64,000 nt of DNA from contig UQHF01000008.1 in the NCBI GenBank assembly GCA_900540785.1, positions 49,276 to 113,275 of the forward strand. The letters run 5' to 3'. The DNA comes from an uncultured Blautia sp. GTDB taxonomy: Bacteria; Bacillota; Clostridia; Lachnospirales; Lachnospiraceae. The notes beneath the pieces are model-generated. The model saw nothing but the letters and a program-made list of their open reading frames with translations. It was not told the origin of the DNA and ran no database searches. Position numbers and translations under genes: made by a program. Each line of letters opens with the position of its first letter. Within the stretch, counting starts at the first letter, position 1. Positions 8,601-16,774 of this stretch are shown here, piece after piece.

Positions 8601-9290
8601 TCAATCTCCTATCTCAGTGTTACGTTTATTTTTTCTGCCACAGGATTTATTTTCACTGCAATATCCCATTTCCTCACACTTTGGCATAAAATAGTGATTT
8701 ACTAAATATTCCCATTCAGGAGAATATCTTTTTAATTCATTCATCATATCATTCATTAATTTCCGATACTCCCAATATGCTCTTGTACATAATCTCTGAT
8801 GTGCCATATCAATTAAATTTCTGAGATTTGTACGTAATACAACTTTCGTTTCCATTCCCAGAGGTAAAAGCATATTAATGTCTTCTTTGGGAACTCCCAG
8901 TACCTCCAACTTCTTCATAGCCTCTAAAAGCTCATTCATCGCATCATTATAAATAATGTTTGCTTCCATATTATTTTCAATTTTAGGAGATACGACATAT
9001 TTGAATCCATGTTGATAATCAATATATCTTGTTGATGCCTGCAGTCTTGTCGGACCTCCTGCAATATGTGTGTACAGTTCTCTTATTACTCTTGCAGAAT
9101 ACCCATCTAACACCATGAACACCTGCGGATACTCCCATGTTCTTCCGTGTCCGGAAATCAAACAGTCCATACCTCTCTTATAGTTTTTCTCTGCATTTTC
9201 AATATCCGCTCCCCAACAAACTCCTGCTTCTCTTCCGATTAAACTTATTGGATCAACTGTAGTTTCATTTTGAATTATTACTCTTCCCAT
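8601..9290 (-). CDS. thyX: FAD-dependent thymidylate synthase (ThyX-like)
   Basis: ThyX methylates dUMP to dTMP using methylene-tetrahydrofolate, NADPH and FAD. The family is recognised from VFMVLDGYSARVIRELYTH, the substrate-binding segment AGGPTRLQASTRYIDYQ, and LRNLIDMAHQRLCTRAYWEYR near the C-terminus. The canonical RHRx7S motif is not present in textbook form; the equivalent region reads THIAGGPTRLQAS, a divergence I recall from other Firmicutes ThyX-like proteins. The frame is open to 9398, but the ATG at 9290 has GGGAGAG exactly 8 nt upstream and is taken as the start (229 aa). No thyA is in the window. The upstream region is occupied by a long palindromic element. Confidence 0.8.
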   Translation of the reverse strand: MGRVIIQNETTVDPISLIGREAGVCWGADIENAEKNYKRGMDCLISGHGRTWEYPQVFMVLDGYSARVIRELYTHIAGGPTRLQASTRYIDYQHGFKYVVSPKIENNMEANIIYNDAMNELLEAMKKLEVLGVPKEDINMLLPLGMETKVVLRTNLRNLIDMAHQRLCTRAYWEYRKLMNDMMNELKRYSPEWEYLVNHYFMPKCEEMGYCSENKSCGRKNKRNTEIGD

Positions 9291-9398
9291 TGCAATATCT
9301 CTCCCTTGTAGTTTAAACATATTGTCTGTACCATTCTCAATCTCTAAGCAAATTTCCACTCTGACACAACATATCTTTTTTCCATCCATAACTTTCAT

Positions 9399-9595
9399 TT
9401 TACAAATACCAACACAAAATTCCAGTTATAAATCCCTAGCAAATTTTTGCAGATTTGCGAGCATAGCGTATCTATAAATCAACTGTTTGAGCCTGACTGC
9501 AGGCGAGTTTTGATTTATAGATACAAATATGCGGCGCAGCAAATCAAAAAAATCAACGGATTTATAACGGAATTTTGTATTGATATTGTAAATAC
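9399..9595. repeat. ~197 bp long imperfect palindrome (MITE/REP-like element)
   Basis: This fills the 307 bp gap between thyX and hemW. The outer arms match as an inverted repeat with one indel: ACAAAATTCCAGTTATAAATC starts at 9413 and pairs with the region ending near 9579. The inner arms GTATCTATAAATCAA (9469-9483) and TTGATTTATAGATAC (9510-9524) are a perfect 15 bp match. The sequence between pairs more loosely. It has no coding potential. It could be a miniature inverted-repeat element, a structured extragenic repeat or an unusually long terminator for hemW. Confidence 0.8.
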
Positions 9596-9597
9596 TT

Positions 9598-10731
9598 TTA
9601 TTCCAGCAAAAACTCCGCCATCACTCCATTACTCACATGTATTCCTGCTCTCGTAAGGAAAATCCTTCCCTCTTTCTCCTCGAGCAGCCCCACATTTTTA
9701 TACTTGTCCAGCACTTTTCCATATACGCTTTCCATAGGCACTCCAAAGCATTCCAGAAACTCTGCTTTTGACACACCTTCTGTCATGCGAAGTCCCAGAA
9801 ACATAAACTCTGACATTTCTGCTTCCAGAGATAAAATTTCTTTGTCTTCCCCGATTTTTTCCGGACAGCTGCTGTTTTTCAGATATATGGAAAAATCTGA
9901 GGTATTGGAAAAGCGCTGGTTTTCCCAAAGGGAAGCCGCCCCCAGTCCAAGACCGAGGTATTCTTTTCTTGTCCAGTAACCAATATTATGTCTGCAGGCA
10001 AGACCTTTTTTCGCATAATTGGATATTTCATACTGTTCATAACCGTACTCTGCCAAAATCCCTGCCGTATCCTCATACATTCTGTACTCTGTATCCTCGT
10101 CCGGAAGATTTAACTTCCTTTTTGCAAAGGGAGTTCCTTCTTCTATGATGAGGCTGTATGCGGAAATATGCTCCGGGTGAAGCGCTGCCACTGTCCGTAA
10201 ATTCCTCACCCATCCTTCATACGTCTGATCTGGAAGCGCACACATCAGGTCCACATTGATGTTCTGAAATCCTTCCTCTCTCGCAAGAGAAAAGCTTTCC
10301 AGAAATTCCTCATATGTATGAATTCTTCCAAGAGCTTTAAGCTCTGCTGCCTCCGGGGACTGTAATCCCAGACTCAGGCGGTTGATTCCCACACTTCTGT
10401 ACAAAAAAAGCTTCTCTTTAGACAAAGTCCCCGGATTTGCCTCTATTGTAATTTCGGCGTCCGGGGCTACAGAAAAGCTCTTATGGATTTTTTCAAAAAT
10501 ATCTCCCATAAGGGAAGGAGAAAGCGCAGACGGCGTCCCTCCTCCCACAAAAATGGAAGATACCTCTCTTTTTTCTGTTTTTACTGCTTCGATTTCCCGC
10601 AAAAGGGCTTCTGTATAGGAAGCTTTTGCCTCCTCGCTGCCCGGTGCGGAAAGAAAATCGCAGTAAGCGCATTTCCGGACACAGAAGGGAATATGTATAT
10701 AAAGTTCAAAGGAAGTATCCTTTCTTCTCAT
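9598..10731 (-). CDS. hemW: HemW, radical SAM heme chaperone
   Basis: Radical SAM protein of 377 aa, formerly annotated as oxygen-independent coproporphyrinogen oxidase. The cluster motif is HIPFCVRKCAYCDF (Cys 17, 21, 24), followed by FVGGGTPSALSP and INRLSLGLQS. The C-terminal HemW domain (EMSEFMFLGLRMTEGVSKAEFLECFG) is present. HemW proteins bind heme and deliver it to respiratory enzymes, unlike HemN, which has an additional N-terminal region. An open frame continues to 10917 but lacks homology. The ATG at 10731 overlaps the upstream lipoprotein stop (ATGA), so the two are translationally coupled. Its place after lepA is the conserved order. Confidence 0.9.
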   Translation of the reverse strand: MRRKDTSFELYIHIPFCVRKCAYCDFLSAPGSEEAKASYTEALLREIEAVKTEKREVSSIFVGGGTPSALSPSLMGDIFEKIHKSFSVAPDAEITIEANPGTLSKEKLFLYRSVGINRLSLGLQSPEAAELKALGRIHTYEEFLESFSLAREEGFQNINVDLMCALPDQTYEGWVRNLRTVAALHPEHISAYSLIIEEGTPFAKRKLNLPDEDTEYRMYEDTAGILAEYGYEQYEISNYAKKGLACRHNIGYWTRKEYLGLGLGAASLWENQRFSNTSDFSIYLKNSSCPEKIGEDKEILSLEAEMSEFMFLGLRMTEGVSKAEFLECFGVPMESVYGKVLDKYKNVGLLEEKEGRIFLTRAGIHVSNGVMAEFLLE

Positions 10732-10967
10732 TCCGCTTTCTCCTCTGCAAGATATGGATTCACCATCGTTATGTTTCCGTTTTTTACTACTGCATCGGGA
10801 TTGATCTCCTCCGGTGCAGGCGTAGGGGTAGGCTCCGGCGTTATGGTAATTGTCATAACCTTTTCCTCTTTCTGATCCTTCTCTTTTCCACAGCCGCAGC
10901 CGGCAGCGAAAAGACATAGAAGACTAAAGGATAAAACTGCCAGAAGCCTTTTCTTTCTGTTTTTCAT
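10728..10967 (-). CDS. Small proline/threonine-rich lipoprotein
   Basis: Predicted lipoprotein of 79 aa. The N-terminus is basic then hydrophobic (KNRKKRLLAVLSFSLLCLF) and ends in a lipobox AAGC with Cys24 as the lipidation site. The mature part has a charged stretch and a spacer of TP repeats (ITPEPTPTPAPEE), typical of Clostridia extracellular linkers. It ends close after NGNITMVNPYLAEEKAE. The frame overlaps hemW by 4 nt and begins 39 bp after lepA, so it is in the lepA-hemW operon. Function unknown; similar TP-rich linkers occur in spoIIP of this window. Confidence 0.7.
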   Translation of the reverse strand: MKNRKKRLLAVLSFSLLCLFAAGCGCGKEKDQKEEKVMTITITPEPTPTPAPEEINPDAVVKNGNITMVNPYLAEEKAE

Positions 10968-11006
10968 AAAAACTCCGCTCTCCGACAGGCATTCTGCCGG
11001 CAAACC

Positions 11007-12815
11007 TTACTTATCATCAAGCTTTAAAACACTCATAAACGCCTTCTGTGGAATCTCTACATTTCCAATCTGGCGCATACGCTTCTTACCTTCCTTCTGT
11101 TTTTCCAGGAGCTTCTTCTTACGGCTGATGTCACCGCCGTAACATTTGGCAAGTACGTCTTTTCTCATGGCTTTTACAGTCTCTCTTGCAATAATCTTGC
11201 TTCCCACCGCTGCCTGGATCGGGATTTCAAAAAGCTGTCTCGGGATCTCCTCTTTCAGCTTTTCACACATCTTTCTTCCTCTCTCATAGGCAGTATCCGC
11301 ATGTACAATAAAGGAAAGGGCGTCTACTTCTTCTTTATTTACAAGAATATCAAGCTTCACAAGCTCGCTTCTCTCATAACCGCAAAGCTCATAATCAAGG
11401 GAAGCATATCCTCTGGAACGTGATTTCAGCGCGTCAAAGAAATCGTAGATGATCTCATTGAGAGGCAGCTTGTACTTTAAGAGCGCGCGCGTCTCTTCCA
11501 TATATTCCATACCAATATACTGACCTCTTCTTTCCTGGCAAAGGTCCATAATGGCTCCGATAAATTCGGTTGTCACCATAATTTCCGCATTTACCATCGG
11601 CTCTTCCATATACTCAATTTCTGACGGGTCAGGAAGATTTGTCGGGTTTGTAAGGTCAATAACTTCTCCGTTTGTCTTATGCACTTTATAAATAACACTT
11701 GGCGCAGTTGTCACAAGGTCAAGATTATATTCTCTTTCCAGACGTTCCTGGATGATCTCAAGATGGAGAAGCCCCAGAAAACCGCAGCGGAAACCAAAGC
11801 CAAGAGCAATGGAAGTTTCCGGCTCATAAAAAAGAGAAGCATCGTTTAACTGAAGCTTTTCCAAAGCGTCCCTTAAATCTCCGTATTTTGCTCCGTCTGC
11901 CGGATAAAGTCCGCAGTAAACCATCGGATTTACCTTCTTATATCCCGGAAGAGCCTCACTGCATGGCTCATCATTATTTGTTACTGTATCACCCACGCGG
12001 GTATCACGCACGTTTTTAATGCTGGCAGTAATATAGCCTACCATTCCTGCAGTCAGTTCATCACAAGGGATAAACTGTCCCGCGCCAAAATATCCGACTT
12101 CAACAACCTCTGTTGTAAATCCGGTTGCCATCATACGGATCGGCGTACCCTTTTTTACGCTTCCGTCCATTACGCGGCAAAATACGATTACGCCTTTATA
12201 AGGATCGTATATGGAGTCAAAGATCAGGGCTTTTAAAGGCGCATTCACATCTCCTGACGGAGCCGGGATTTTTGTCACGATCTGCTCCAGAACTTCTTCC
12301 ACGTTAAGACCTGTTTTTGCGGAAATCTGCGGGGCGTCCTGCGCCTCCAGACCGATCACATCCTCAATTTCATTGATGACACGTTCTGGATCTGCACTTG
12401 GAAGATCTACCTTATTAATAACGGGAACCACGTCCAGATCATGATCAAGCGCCATATACACGTTTGCCAGTGTCTGCGCCTCAATTCCCTGTGCTGCATC
12501 TACCACGAGAATGGCGCCGTCACAGGCTGCCAGGCTTCTGGACACTTCATAATTAAAGTCTACGTGTCCGGGGGTATCGATCAGGTTAAAAATATACTCT
12601 TCTCCATCGTGCGCCTTATACACAATACGCACTGCCTGGGATTTGATGGTAATGCCTCTCTCTCTCTCAAGTTCCATGTTATCAAGAACCTGAGACTGCA
12701 TCTCTCTTTCTGTCAGAAGACCTGTCTTCTGGATAATACGGTCCGCAAGCGTGGATTTTCCATGATCAATATGTGCTATAATACAAAAATTACGAATTTT
12801 ACTCTGTTCTATCAC
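11007..12815 (-). CDS. lepA: Elongation factor 4 (LepA)
   Basis: Ribosome-associated GTPase of 602 aa that acts on translating or initiating ribosomes. The G1 motif is HIDHGKSTLADR near residue 13, G3 is DTPGHVDF, and G4 is NKVDLPSA. The C-terminal LepA-specific domain ends KEGKKRMRQIGNVEIPQKAF. The frame is open to 12854, but the GTG at 12815 has GAGGAGG at 7 nt and gives the expected N-terminus IEQSKIRNFCIIAHID, so GTG is the start. It is followed 39 bp later by the small lipoprotein gene and then hemW; spoIIP precedes it, as in Bacillus. Confidence 0.97.
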   Translation of the reverse strand: MIEQSKIRNFCIIAHIDHGKSTLADRIIQKTGLLTEREMQSQVLDNMELERERGITIKSQAVRIVYKAHDGEEYIFNLIDTPGHVDFNYEVSRSLAACDGAILVVDAAQGIEAQTLANVYMALDHDLDVVPVINKVDLPSADPERVINEIEDVIGLEAQDAPQISAKTGLNVEEVLEQIVTKIPAPSGDVNAPLKALIFDSIYDPYKGVIVFCRVMDGSVKKGTPIRMMATGFTTEVVEVGYFGAGQFIPCDELTAGMVGYITASIKNVRDTRVGDTVTNNDEPCSEALPGYKKVNPMVYCGLYPADGAKYGDLRDALEKLQLNDASLFYEPETSIALGFGFRCGFLGLLHLEIIQERLEREYNLDLVTTAPSVIYKVHKTNGEVIDLTNPTNLPDPSEIEYMEEPMVNAEIMVTTEFIGAIMDLCQERRGQYIGMEYMEETRALLKYKLPLNEIIYDFFDALKSRSRGYASLDYELCGYERSELVKLDILVNKEEVDALSFIVHADTAYERGRKMCEKLKEEIPRQLFEIPIQAAVGSKIIARETVKAMRKDVLAKCYGGDISRKKKLLEKQKEGKKRMRQIGNVEIPQKAFMSVLKLDDK

Positions 12816-12878
12816 CAGGAGTCCTCCTCTGTTTCTATGTTCGATTCTCCCCATTATATCACAGAAACTCCCCTGTTG

Positions 12879-14069
12879 TCACTTCCCTTTTAGCACCCTG
12901 TCAAGAATATCTGCGAAAGGCTCCATCGCATTTTTTACCTCCTGCACCGTATTTGTCTGTGCCCCGGCTTCCAGAAGAATGGATTTCGGACGAAGATGGA
13001 GATTATACCGAAGCCCCGCAAGGTAAATTCCCCTGTAAAAATCAGGATAATAAAGAGCAGACTGGTATTCAAGCTGAAAAGAAAAAGCAAGGTTATCCTC
13101 TATATATGGATTTGGAAGATACGATACGTCTCCCTGGCTTACTGTACGGCTTACCCCGTTAAAAAACATGATCTGTGCCGTGGGTTTTCCATTGATCTCC
13201 GTCACAAGATGTCGATTTTTGTCAACACCGTCCCTGTGAAGGTCAATAATCACCTCTATCGATGGATTTTCTTCCAGAAAAGGCTCCAGATAATCCCTGG
13301 CATAATCATAAGCCAGGCTCCTGTCCTCCACACCTCCTGCCATATCAAATTCCTCTTTAACGTGAAGTACATGGTACCCGTATTTTTCTTCCAGAATGGA
13401 TTTCAGATAATCTCCCACTCCCACAATGGTATCTTCCACTTTTCCTTCCCTTGAATCTATAAAAGCTTCCTGAGAATGACTGTGGTAAATGAGAATCTGA
13501 GGCGCAGATGCATCCTGCTTCAGTGTCATATCTTTTTCCAGAAAACGCGCCGCATCAAGCAGGTTCTCTTTTATTGATACATTTTTATCCTCAATAAAAA
13601 ACTCACCCTTAAAATAATCAGGATCTGCCAGCGCTTCCGGAGACAGATCAACGACAGGGTGGGACTGCACTGCTGTCTCCTTCGCAGCTTCCGGTGTGGG
13701 CGACGGAAGCGGAGAGGGCATGGGCGTTATAGCAGGCGCTTTCGTCGGCTCAGGGGAAAGCTTCGCTTCCTGCGTTGGCGTTATCGAAGGCTCCGGTGTT
13801 TCTGCCGGAACTTCCTCTTCTTTTTCTCCTGCAGCATTTTCCGCCTGCACCCTCTCTGCAAGATACTCTGCATTTTTCTCCATGATCAGCTCAGATGTGG
13901 CTTCGTCCGTCTCCACAGCATCACTCCACGCTTCTTTTTCCAGAAAGTCATAAAGCGGTATCTGCCTGTAAAAATTTCCCCTCAGAAAAAAAGGCTCCGG
14001 TAAAAATACCAGAACAGCCGCAAAGCACAGGCTTAAAAATACGCAGAATGCTTTCTGAAAATTTGTCAC
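12879..14069 (-). CDS. spoIIP: Stage II sporulation protein P
   Basis: Cell-wall amidase/endopeptidase of the SpoIID-SpoIIM-SpoIIP engulfment complex, 396 aa. It has an N-terminal membrane anchor (KAFCVFLSLCFAAVLVFLPEPF) and a long Pro/Thr/Glu-rich linker (about residues 80-135). The catalytic SpoIIP domain has LIYHSHSQEAFIDSR, EVIIDLHRDGVDKNRH and, near the end, SILLEAGAQTNTVQEVKNAM. The start is a GTG with AGAGGTGATC upstream. It is expected to be made in the mother cell under sigma-E control, though no promoter could be read with confidence. Downstream is lepA and upstream is gpr, the conserved arrangement. Confidence 0.95.
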   Translation of the reverse strand: MTNFQKAFCVFLSLCFAAVLVFLPEPFFLRGNFYRQIPLYDFLEKEAWSDAVETDEATSELIMEKNAEYLAERVQAENAAGEKEEEVPAETPEPSITPTQEAKLSPEPTKAPAITPMPSPLPSPTPEAAKETAVQSHPVVDLSPEALADPDYFKGEFFIEDKNVSIKENLLDAARFLEKDMTLKQDASAPQILIYHSHSQEAFIDSREGKVEDTIVGVGDYLKSILEEKYGYHVLHVKEEFDMAGGVEDRSLAYDYARDYLEPFLEENPSIEVIIDLHRDGVDKNRHLVTEINGKPTAQIMFFNGVSRTVSQGDVSYLPNPYIEDNLAFSFQLEYQSALYYPDFYRGIYLAGLRYNLHLRPKSILLEAGAQTNTVQEVKNAMEPFADILDRVLKGK

Positions 14070-14117
14070 ACGATCACCTCTTTAAAGGTATCCTATGACA
14101 GAGTAAAATAAATTATG

Positions 14118-15023
14118 TCAGGAACAAAACGCCATATTCAGTCCCTCTGAAATCGTAAAGCTTAAATATTTTATGGTTTCATCCACATCTTTCGGCGTCA
14201 CAAACATGGCGTGAAGATGTGGGGAAATCATTTCCTCCAGAAATTCCTTCTGTTCTGTCTCCTCAAGCGCGTCCAGAAGATGCGCCATAGAATCATGAAC
14301 GATTGTGGCTGCATCTACCACTGTGGGAACGCCGATTCCAATCACCTTTACTCCCATGCTCTCTTCTGTCAGACCATTGCGGTGATTCCCAACGCCGGAG
14401 CCGGGATGGATTCCCGTATCTGTGATCTGAATGGTTCTGCTTAATCTTTTTGTGCTTCTGGCAGCAAGGGCATCTATGGCAATGATAACGTCGGGCTTTG
14501 TTTCCTGTACGATCCCGCTGATGATCTCCGATGTTTCCATACCCGTCTGCGCCATCACTCCGGGGGCAATTCCGCTGATACTGTGAATCTGCTCTCCTTC
14601 GATGCCCATTCTTCCGTATTCCCGGAGCACATGACGGGTCATACGCATATTTTCCACAACAAGAGGCCCCAGAGAATCCGCCGTAATCCTCTGGTTTCCC
14701 AGCCCTACCACAAGAACAGATTTATCACTTTTTAAATCGATCAGCTTCCCAAGATGTCTGGCAAGCTCTTCCGATACTTCCCTGTGATAATCCTCGTCCG
14801 GAACAGAAAGATTTGGCGCTTCAATGGTAATATAATTTCCCTGTGGACGTCCCATTGCCTTTGCCCCATTTTCTGTCCTGATCTTCACAACTGTAGTGCG
14901 AATGTCCTTCTCCTCATCATAGTGTTCCTGAACCTCCACACCCCTCACTTCCACATTTTCTTCCTGAAAACGCTCCCGTGTCTCCAGCGCAAGGTCCGTT
15001 CTGATCCTGTATCCTGTCTGCAT
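14118..15023 (-). CDS. gpr: Germination protease GPR
   Basis: Aspartic-type endopeptidase (family A25) that degrades small acid-soluble spore proteins at germination, 301 aa. It is synthesised as a zymogen; the N-terminal TDLALE segment matches the pro-region cleavage area. Conserved blocks are VLVVGLGNQRITADSLGPLVV, SGIAPGVMAQTGMET, VIIAIDALAARSTKRL and GVGNHRNGLT. The protein is shorter than the Bacillus enzyme (~370 aa), as is usual in Lachnospiraceae. The ATG at 15023 has GAGAGGAAAA upstream. It is divergent from rpsT, and a nested inverted repeat lies in the intergenic region. Forespore (sigma-G) expression is expected from family knowledge. Confidence 0.95.
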   Translation of the reverse strand: MQTGYRIRTDLALETRERFQEENVEVRGVEVQEHYDEEKDIRTTVVKIRTENGAKAMGRPQGNYITIEAPNLSVPDEDYHREVSEELARHLGKLIDLKSDKSVLVVGLGNQRITADSLGPLVVENMRMTRHVLREYGRMGIEGEQIHSISGIAPGVMAQTGMETSEIISGIVQETKPDVIIAIDALAARSTKRLSRTIQITDTGIHPGSGVGNHRNGLTEESMGVKVIGIGVPTVVDAATIVHDSMAHLLDALEETEQKEFLEEMISPHLHAMFVTPKDVDETIKYLSFTISEGLNMAFCS

Positions 15024-15047
15024 GGCCTTTTCCTCTCTTTTCTCGGG

Positions 15048-15114
15048 ATAATATGCCTAACGAATTGTTCCGCACTTCGTGTTTTCACAATTCTCTCCTA
15101 TACTGGCATATTAT
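15048..15114. repeat. Nested inverted repeats between gpr and rpsT
   Basis: The outer arms ATAATATGCC (15048-15057) and GGCATATTAT (15105-15114) are a perfect 10 bp inverted repeat. Inside it, GAATTGT (15062-15068) and ACAATTC (15087-15093) form a second. The structure lies in the divergent intergenic region upstream of both genes. It may be a cruciform, an operator or a folded 5' leader of gpr. Confidence 0.55.
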
Positions 15115-15143
15115 ATTTTTTGCAATTTTTGTGGAAATATGTA

Positions 15144-15172
15144 TTGACATTTGCGTGAATTTATACTATGCT
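15144..15172 (+). promoter_or_regulatory. Vegetative promoter of rpsT
   Basis: TTGACA (15144-15149) and TATGCT (15167-15172) are separated by an ideal 17 bp, consistent with the housekeeping sigma factor. The transcript would carry a leader of about 80 nt before the TTG start at 15260. S20 is subject to autoregulation in some bacteria, but no specific leader motif was recognised here. Confidence 0.85.
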
Positions 15173-15259
15173 AAATAAGCATGTTTCGTGAGGACGCCCG
15201 TGTCTGTTCTCATGAGGAAAATATTTTCATTATTAAAATACGTATCGGAGGTGTCAAAA

Positions 15260-15523
15260 TTGGCTAACATCAAATCTGCAAAGAAAAGAATTTTAGTAAA
15301 CAGAACAAAAGCGGAGAGAAACAAATCCATTCGTTCTGCTGTTAAAACTTCCATCAAAAAAGTAGACGCAGCAGTAGCAAATCAGGATAAAGCAGCAGCA
15401 GAAGCAGCATTAAAAGACGCTATCTCTACAATCAGCAAAGCTACTTCCAAAGGTGTTTATCACAAAAACAACTGTGCAAGAAAAGTTTCCCGTTTAACTA
15501 AAGCTGTAAACAGCATTGCATAA
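15260..15523 (+). CDS. rpsT: 30S ribosomal protein S20
   Basis: Primary 16S rRNA-binding protein of the small subunit, 87 aa, lysine- and alanine-rich throughout. The N-terminus ANIKSAKKRILVNRTKAERN is characteristic of S20 and fixes the start at a TTG codon (15260), 7 nt after the GGAGGT site at 15247-15252. A longer open frame to 15188 has no site and no homology. The gene is transcribed against its neighbours holA and gpr, has its own promoter and ends in a strong intrinsic terminator. Confidence 0.97.
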   Translation: MANIKSAKKRILVNRTKAERNKSIRSAVKTSIKKVDAAVANQDKAAAEAALKDAISTISKATSKGVYHKNNCARKVSRLTKAVNSIA

Positions 15524-15564
15524 TTAGTTATTCGTTTTTAATTATAAGCTTATAAGTAAGAATG

Positions 15565-15600
15565 AAAAGGCAGCCATACCGTCATGTGGCTGCCTTTTTT
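15565..15600 (+). terminator. Intrinsic terminator of rpsT
   Basis: The stem AAAGGCAGCCA (15566-15576) pairs with TGGCTGCCTTT (15587-15597) around a 10 nt loop and runs into six T residues. It lies 42 bp after the rpsT stop. Since the left arm is preceded by A residues, it may also stop holA transcripts coming the other way. Confidence 0.9.
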
Positions 15601-15658
15601 GTGCTGCAAATGCGATTGCCTGCGAGCAGATCCTGAACTTATATCTTCTCACAGGGAA

Positions 15659-16642
15659 TTATCTCCCGGAACTGTACTTCACAATAAGAAGCTCCACGCT
15701 TAACACATCTCCGAGGCGTCCTGTCTTTACCGCCTCCTCCGCGTCCACAAAATCTTCTACCGCGTGTTCCAACTCCTCTACTGTATAAGAACGGGCGCAG
15801 GCGGATATATTCCGCACAACAAAAGAAGGAACACCAAGCCTTGCTGCAATCTCGTTCTGGGACGCCCCCTCTCCTGCCATTTTCTTTGTGAGGAGAAGCT
15901 GGCGGAATTGTTTTGCAAGAAGAAAGAGAATCCGCATAGGCGGTTCTTTTAAGGTAAGAAGGTCATAATACAGCTCAAGCGCCTTTTTCTGATTCTTCTC
16001 TGTAACCGCGCGCACCATATCAAAAATCTTATTTGTAGTCTGGGTCACACAAACTGCCTCAATATCCTCCGCTGTGACAATATCCTGCCCTTCTGTATAC
16101 GTGATAAGCTTTTCCAGCTCCATGCGGATATTTCCCATGTCTGTTCCTGTTTTTGTGAGAAAAAGCTCCATATCTCTCTGTGTGATTTTTCTTCCTTCTT
16201 TTCCGAGAAGCCCTGCAGCCCACCGCATGAGCGTCTTTTCGTCCTGCTTTGCAAACTCCGTCACCCGTCCGCTGCTTTTTACTGCTTTATACATACGGCT
16301 TCTCTTATCCACCTCGGTCTCTGAAAAAACAAGAACAAGATACTCAGGCAGACTTTTCATATAATCTGCAAGCTCCTCGCACTTATTCTTAAAAAATCCC
16401 GTGTCCTCAAGAAGAATCACCCTTCTCTCTGCAAAAAAGGGCATGGTCTCACATAGGTCTATGACCTGCTTTACATCGATTCCCTTGCCCTCATAGCGGC
16501 TGAAATTCATGGTATCTCCATCCGGATTTAAAGCGTTTAAAAGTTTTTCCTTATACTGATGTTTTAAATATGCCTCTTCCCCAAAAAGAAGGTAGGACTG
16601 TTTAAAATTTCCTGTTTTTATATCTTCCTGTATACTTTTCAA
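15659..16642 (-). CDS. holA: DNA polymerase III delta subunit
   Basis: Clamp-loader subunit that opens the beta sliding clamp, 327 aa. The N-terminal AAA+-like domain begins YLLFGEEAYLKHQYKEKL, and VILLEDTGFFKNKCEELADY is typical. The C-terminal domain includes NKIFDMVRAVTEKNQKKALELYYDLL and LLAKQFRQLLLTKKM. The start is a TTG at 16642 with GGAG 7 nt upstream. The upstream neighbour should be comEC; here the two are separated by a 19 kb island. The region just upstream of the start contains one copy of the island's flanking repeat. Confidence 0.95.
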   Translation of the reverse strand: MKSIQEDIKTGNFKQSYLLFGEEAYLKHQYKEKLLNALNPDGDTMNFSRYEGKGIDVKQVIDLCETMPFFAERRVILLEDTGFFKNKCEELADYMKSLPEYLVLVFSETEVDKRSRMYKAVKSSGRVTEFAKQDEKTLMRWAAGLLGKEGRKITQRDMELFLTKTGTDMGNIRMELEKLITYTEGQDIVTAEDIEAVCVTQTTNKIFDMVRAVTEKNQKKALELYYDLLTLKEPPMRILFLLAKQFRQLLLTKKMAGEGASQNEIAARLGVPSFVVRNISACARSYTVEELEHAVEDFVDAEEAVKTGRLGDVLSVELLIVKYSSGR

Positions 16643-16665
16643 AATAAAGCTCCTGTCTCTGTTGT

Positions 16666-16715
16666 ATTCTTATAAAACAATACCACAAAAATGATGTTTT
16701 AGGAAGGGGAAAAGC
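16666..16715. repeat. Island-flanking direct repeat, holA side (putative att)
   Basis: This ~50 bp segment begins ATTCTTATAAAA (16666-16677) and ends with the 18 bp TTTAGGAAGGGGAAAAGC (16698-16715). The 18 bp core is identical to the end of comEC at 35853-35870, and the 12 bp block recurs at 35820-35831. It marks the holA-side edge of the glycan island. Confidence 0.75.
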
Positions 16716-16774
16716 CCCTTTTGCAGACGTTATATGTTCCGACAAAGAGAGGCTCTCCCATTTATCTCTATTAA

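Noticed and set aside
12441..12893. Plus-strand open frame opposite lepA
   Set aside because: lepA is certain, and the antisense frame is due to its codon use.
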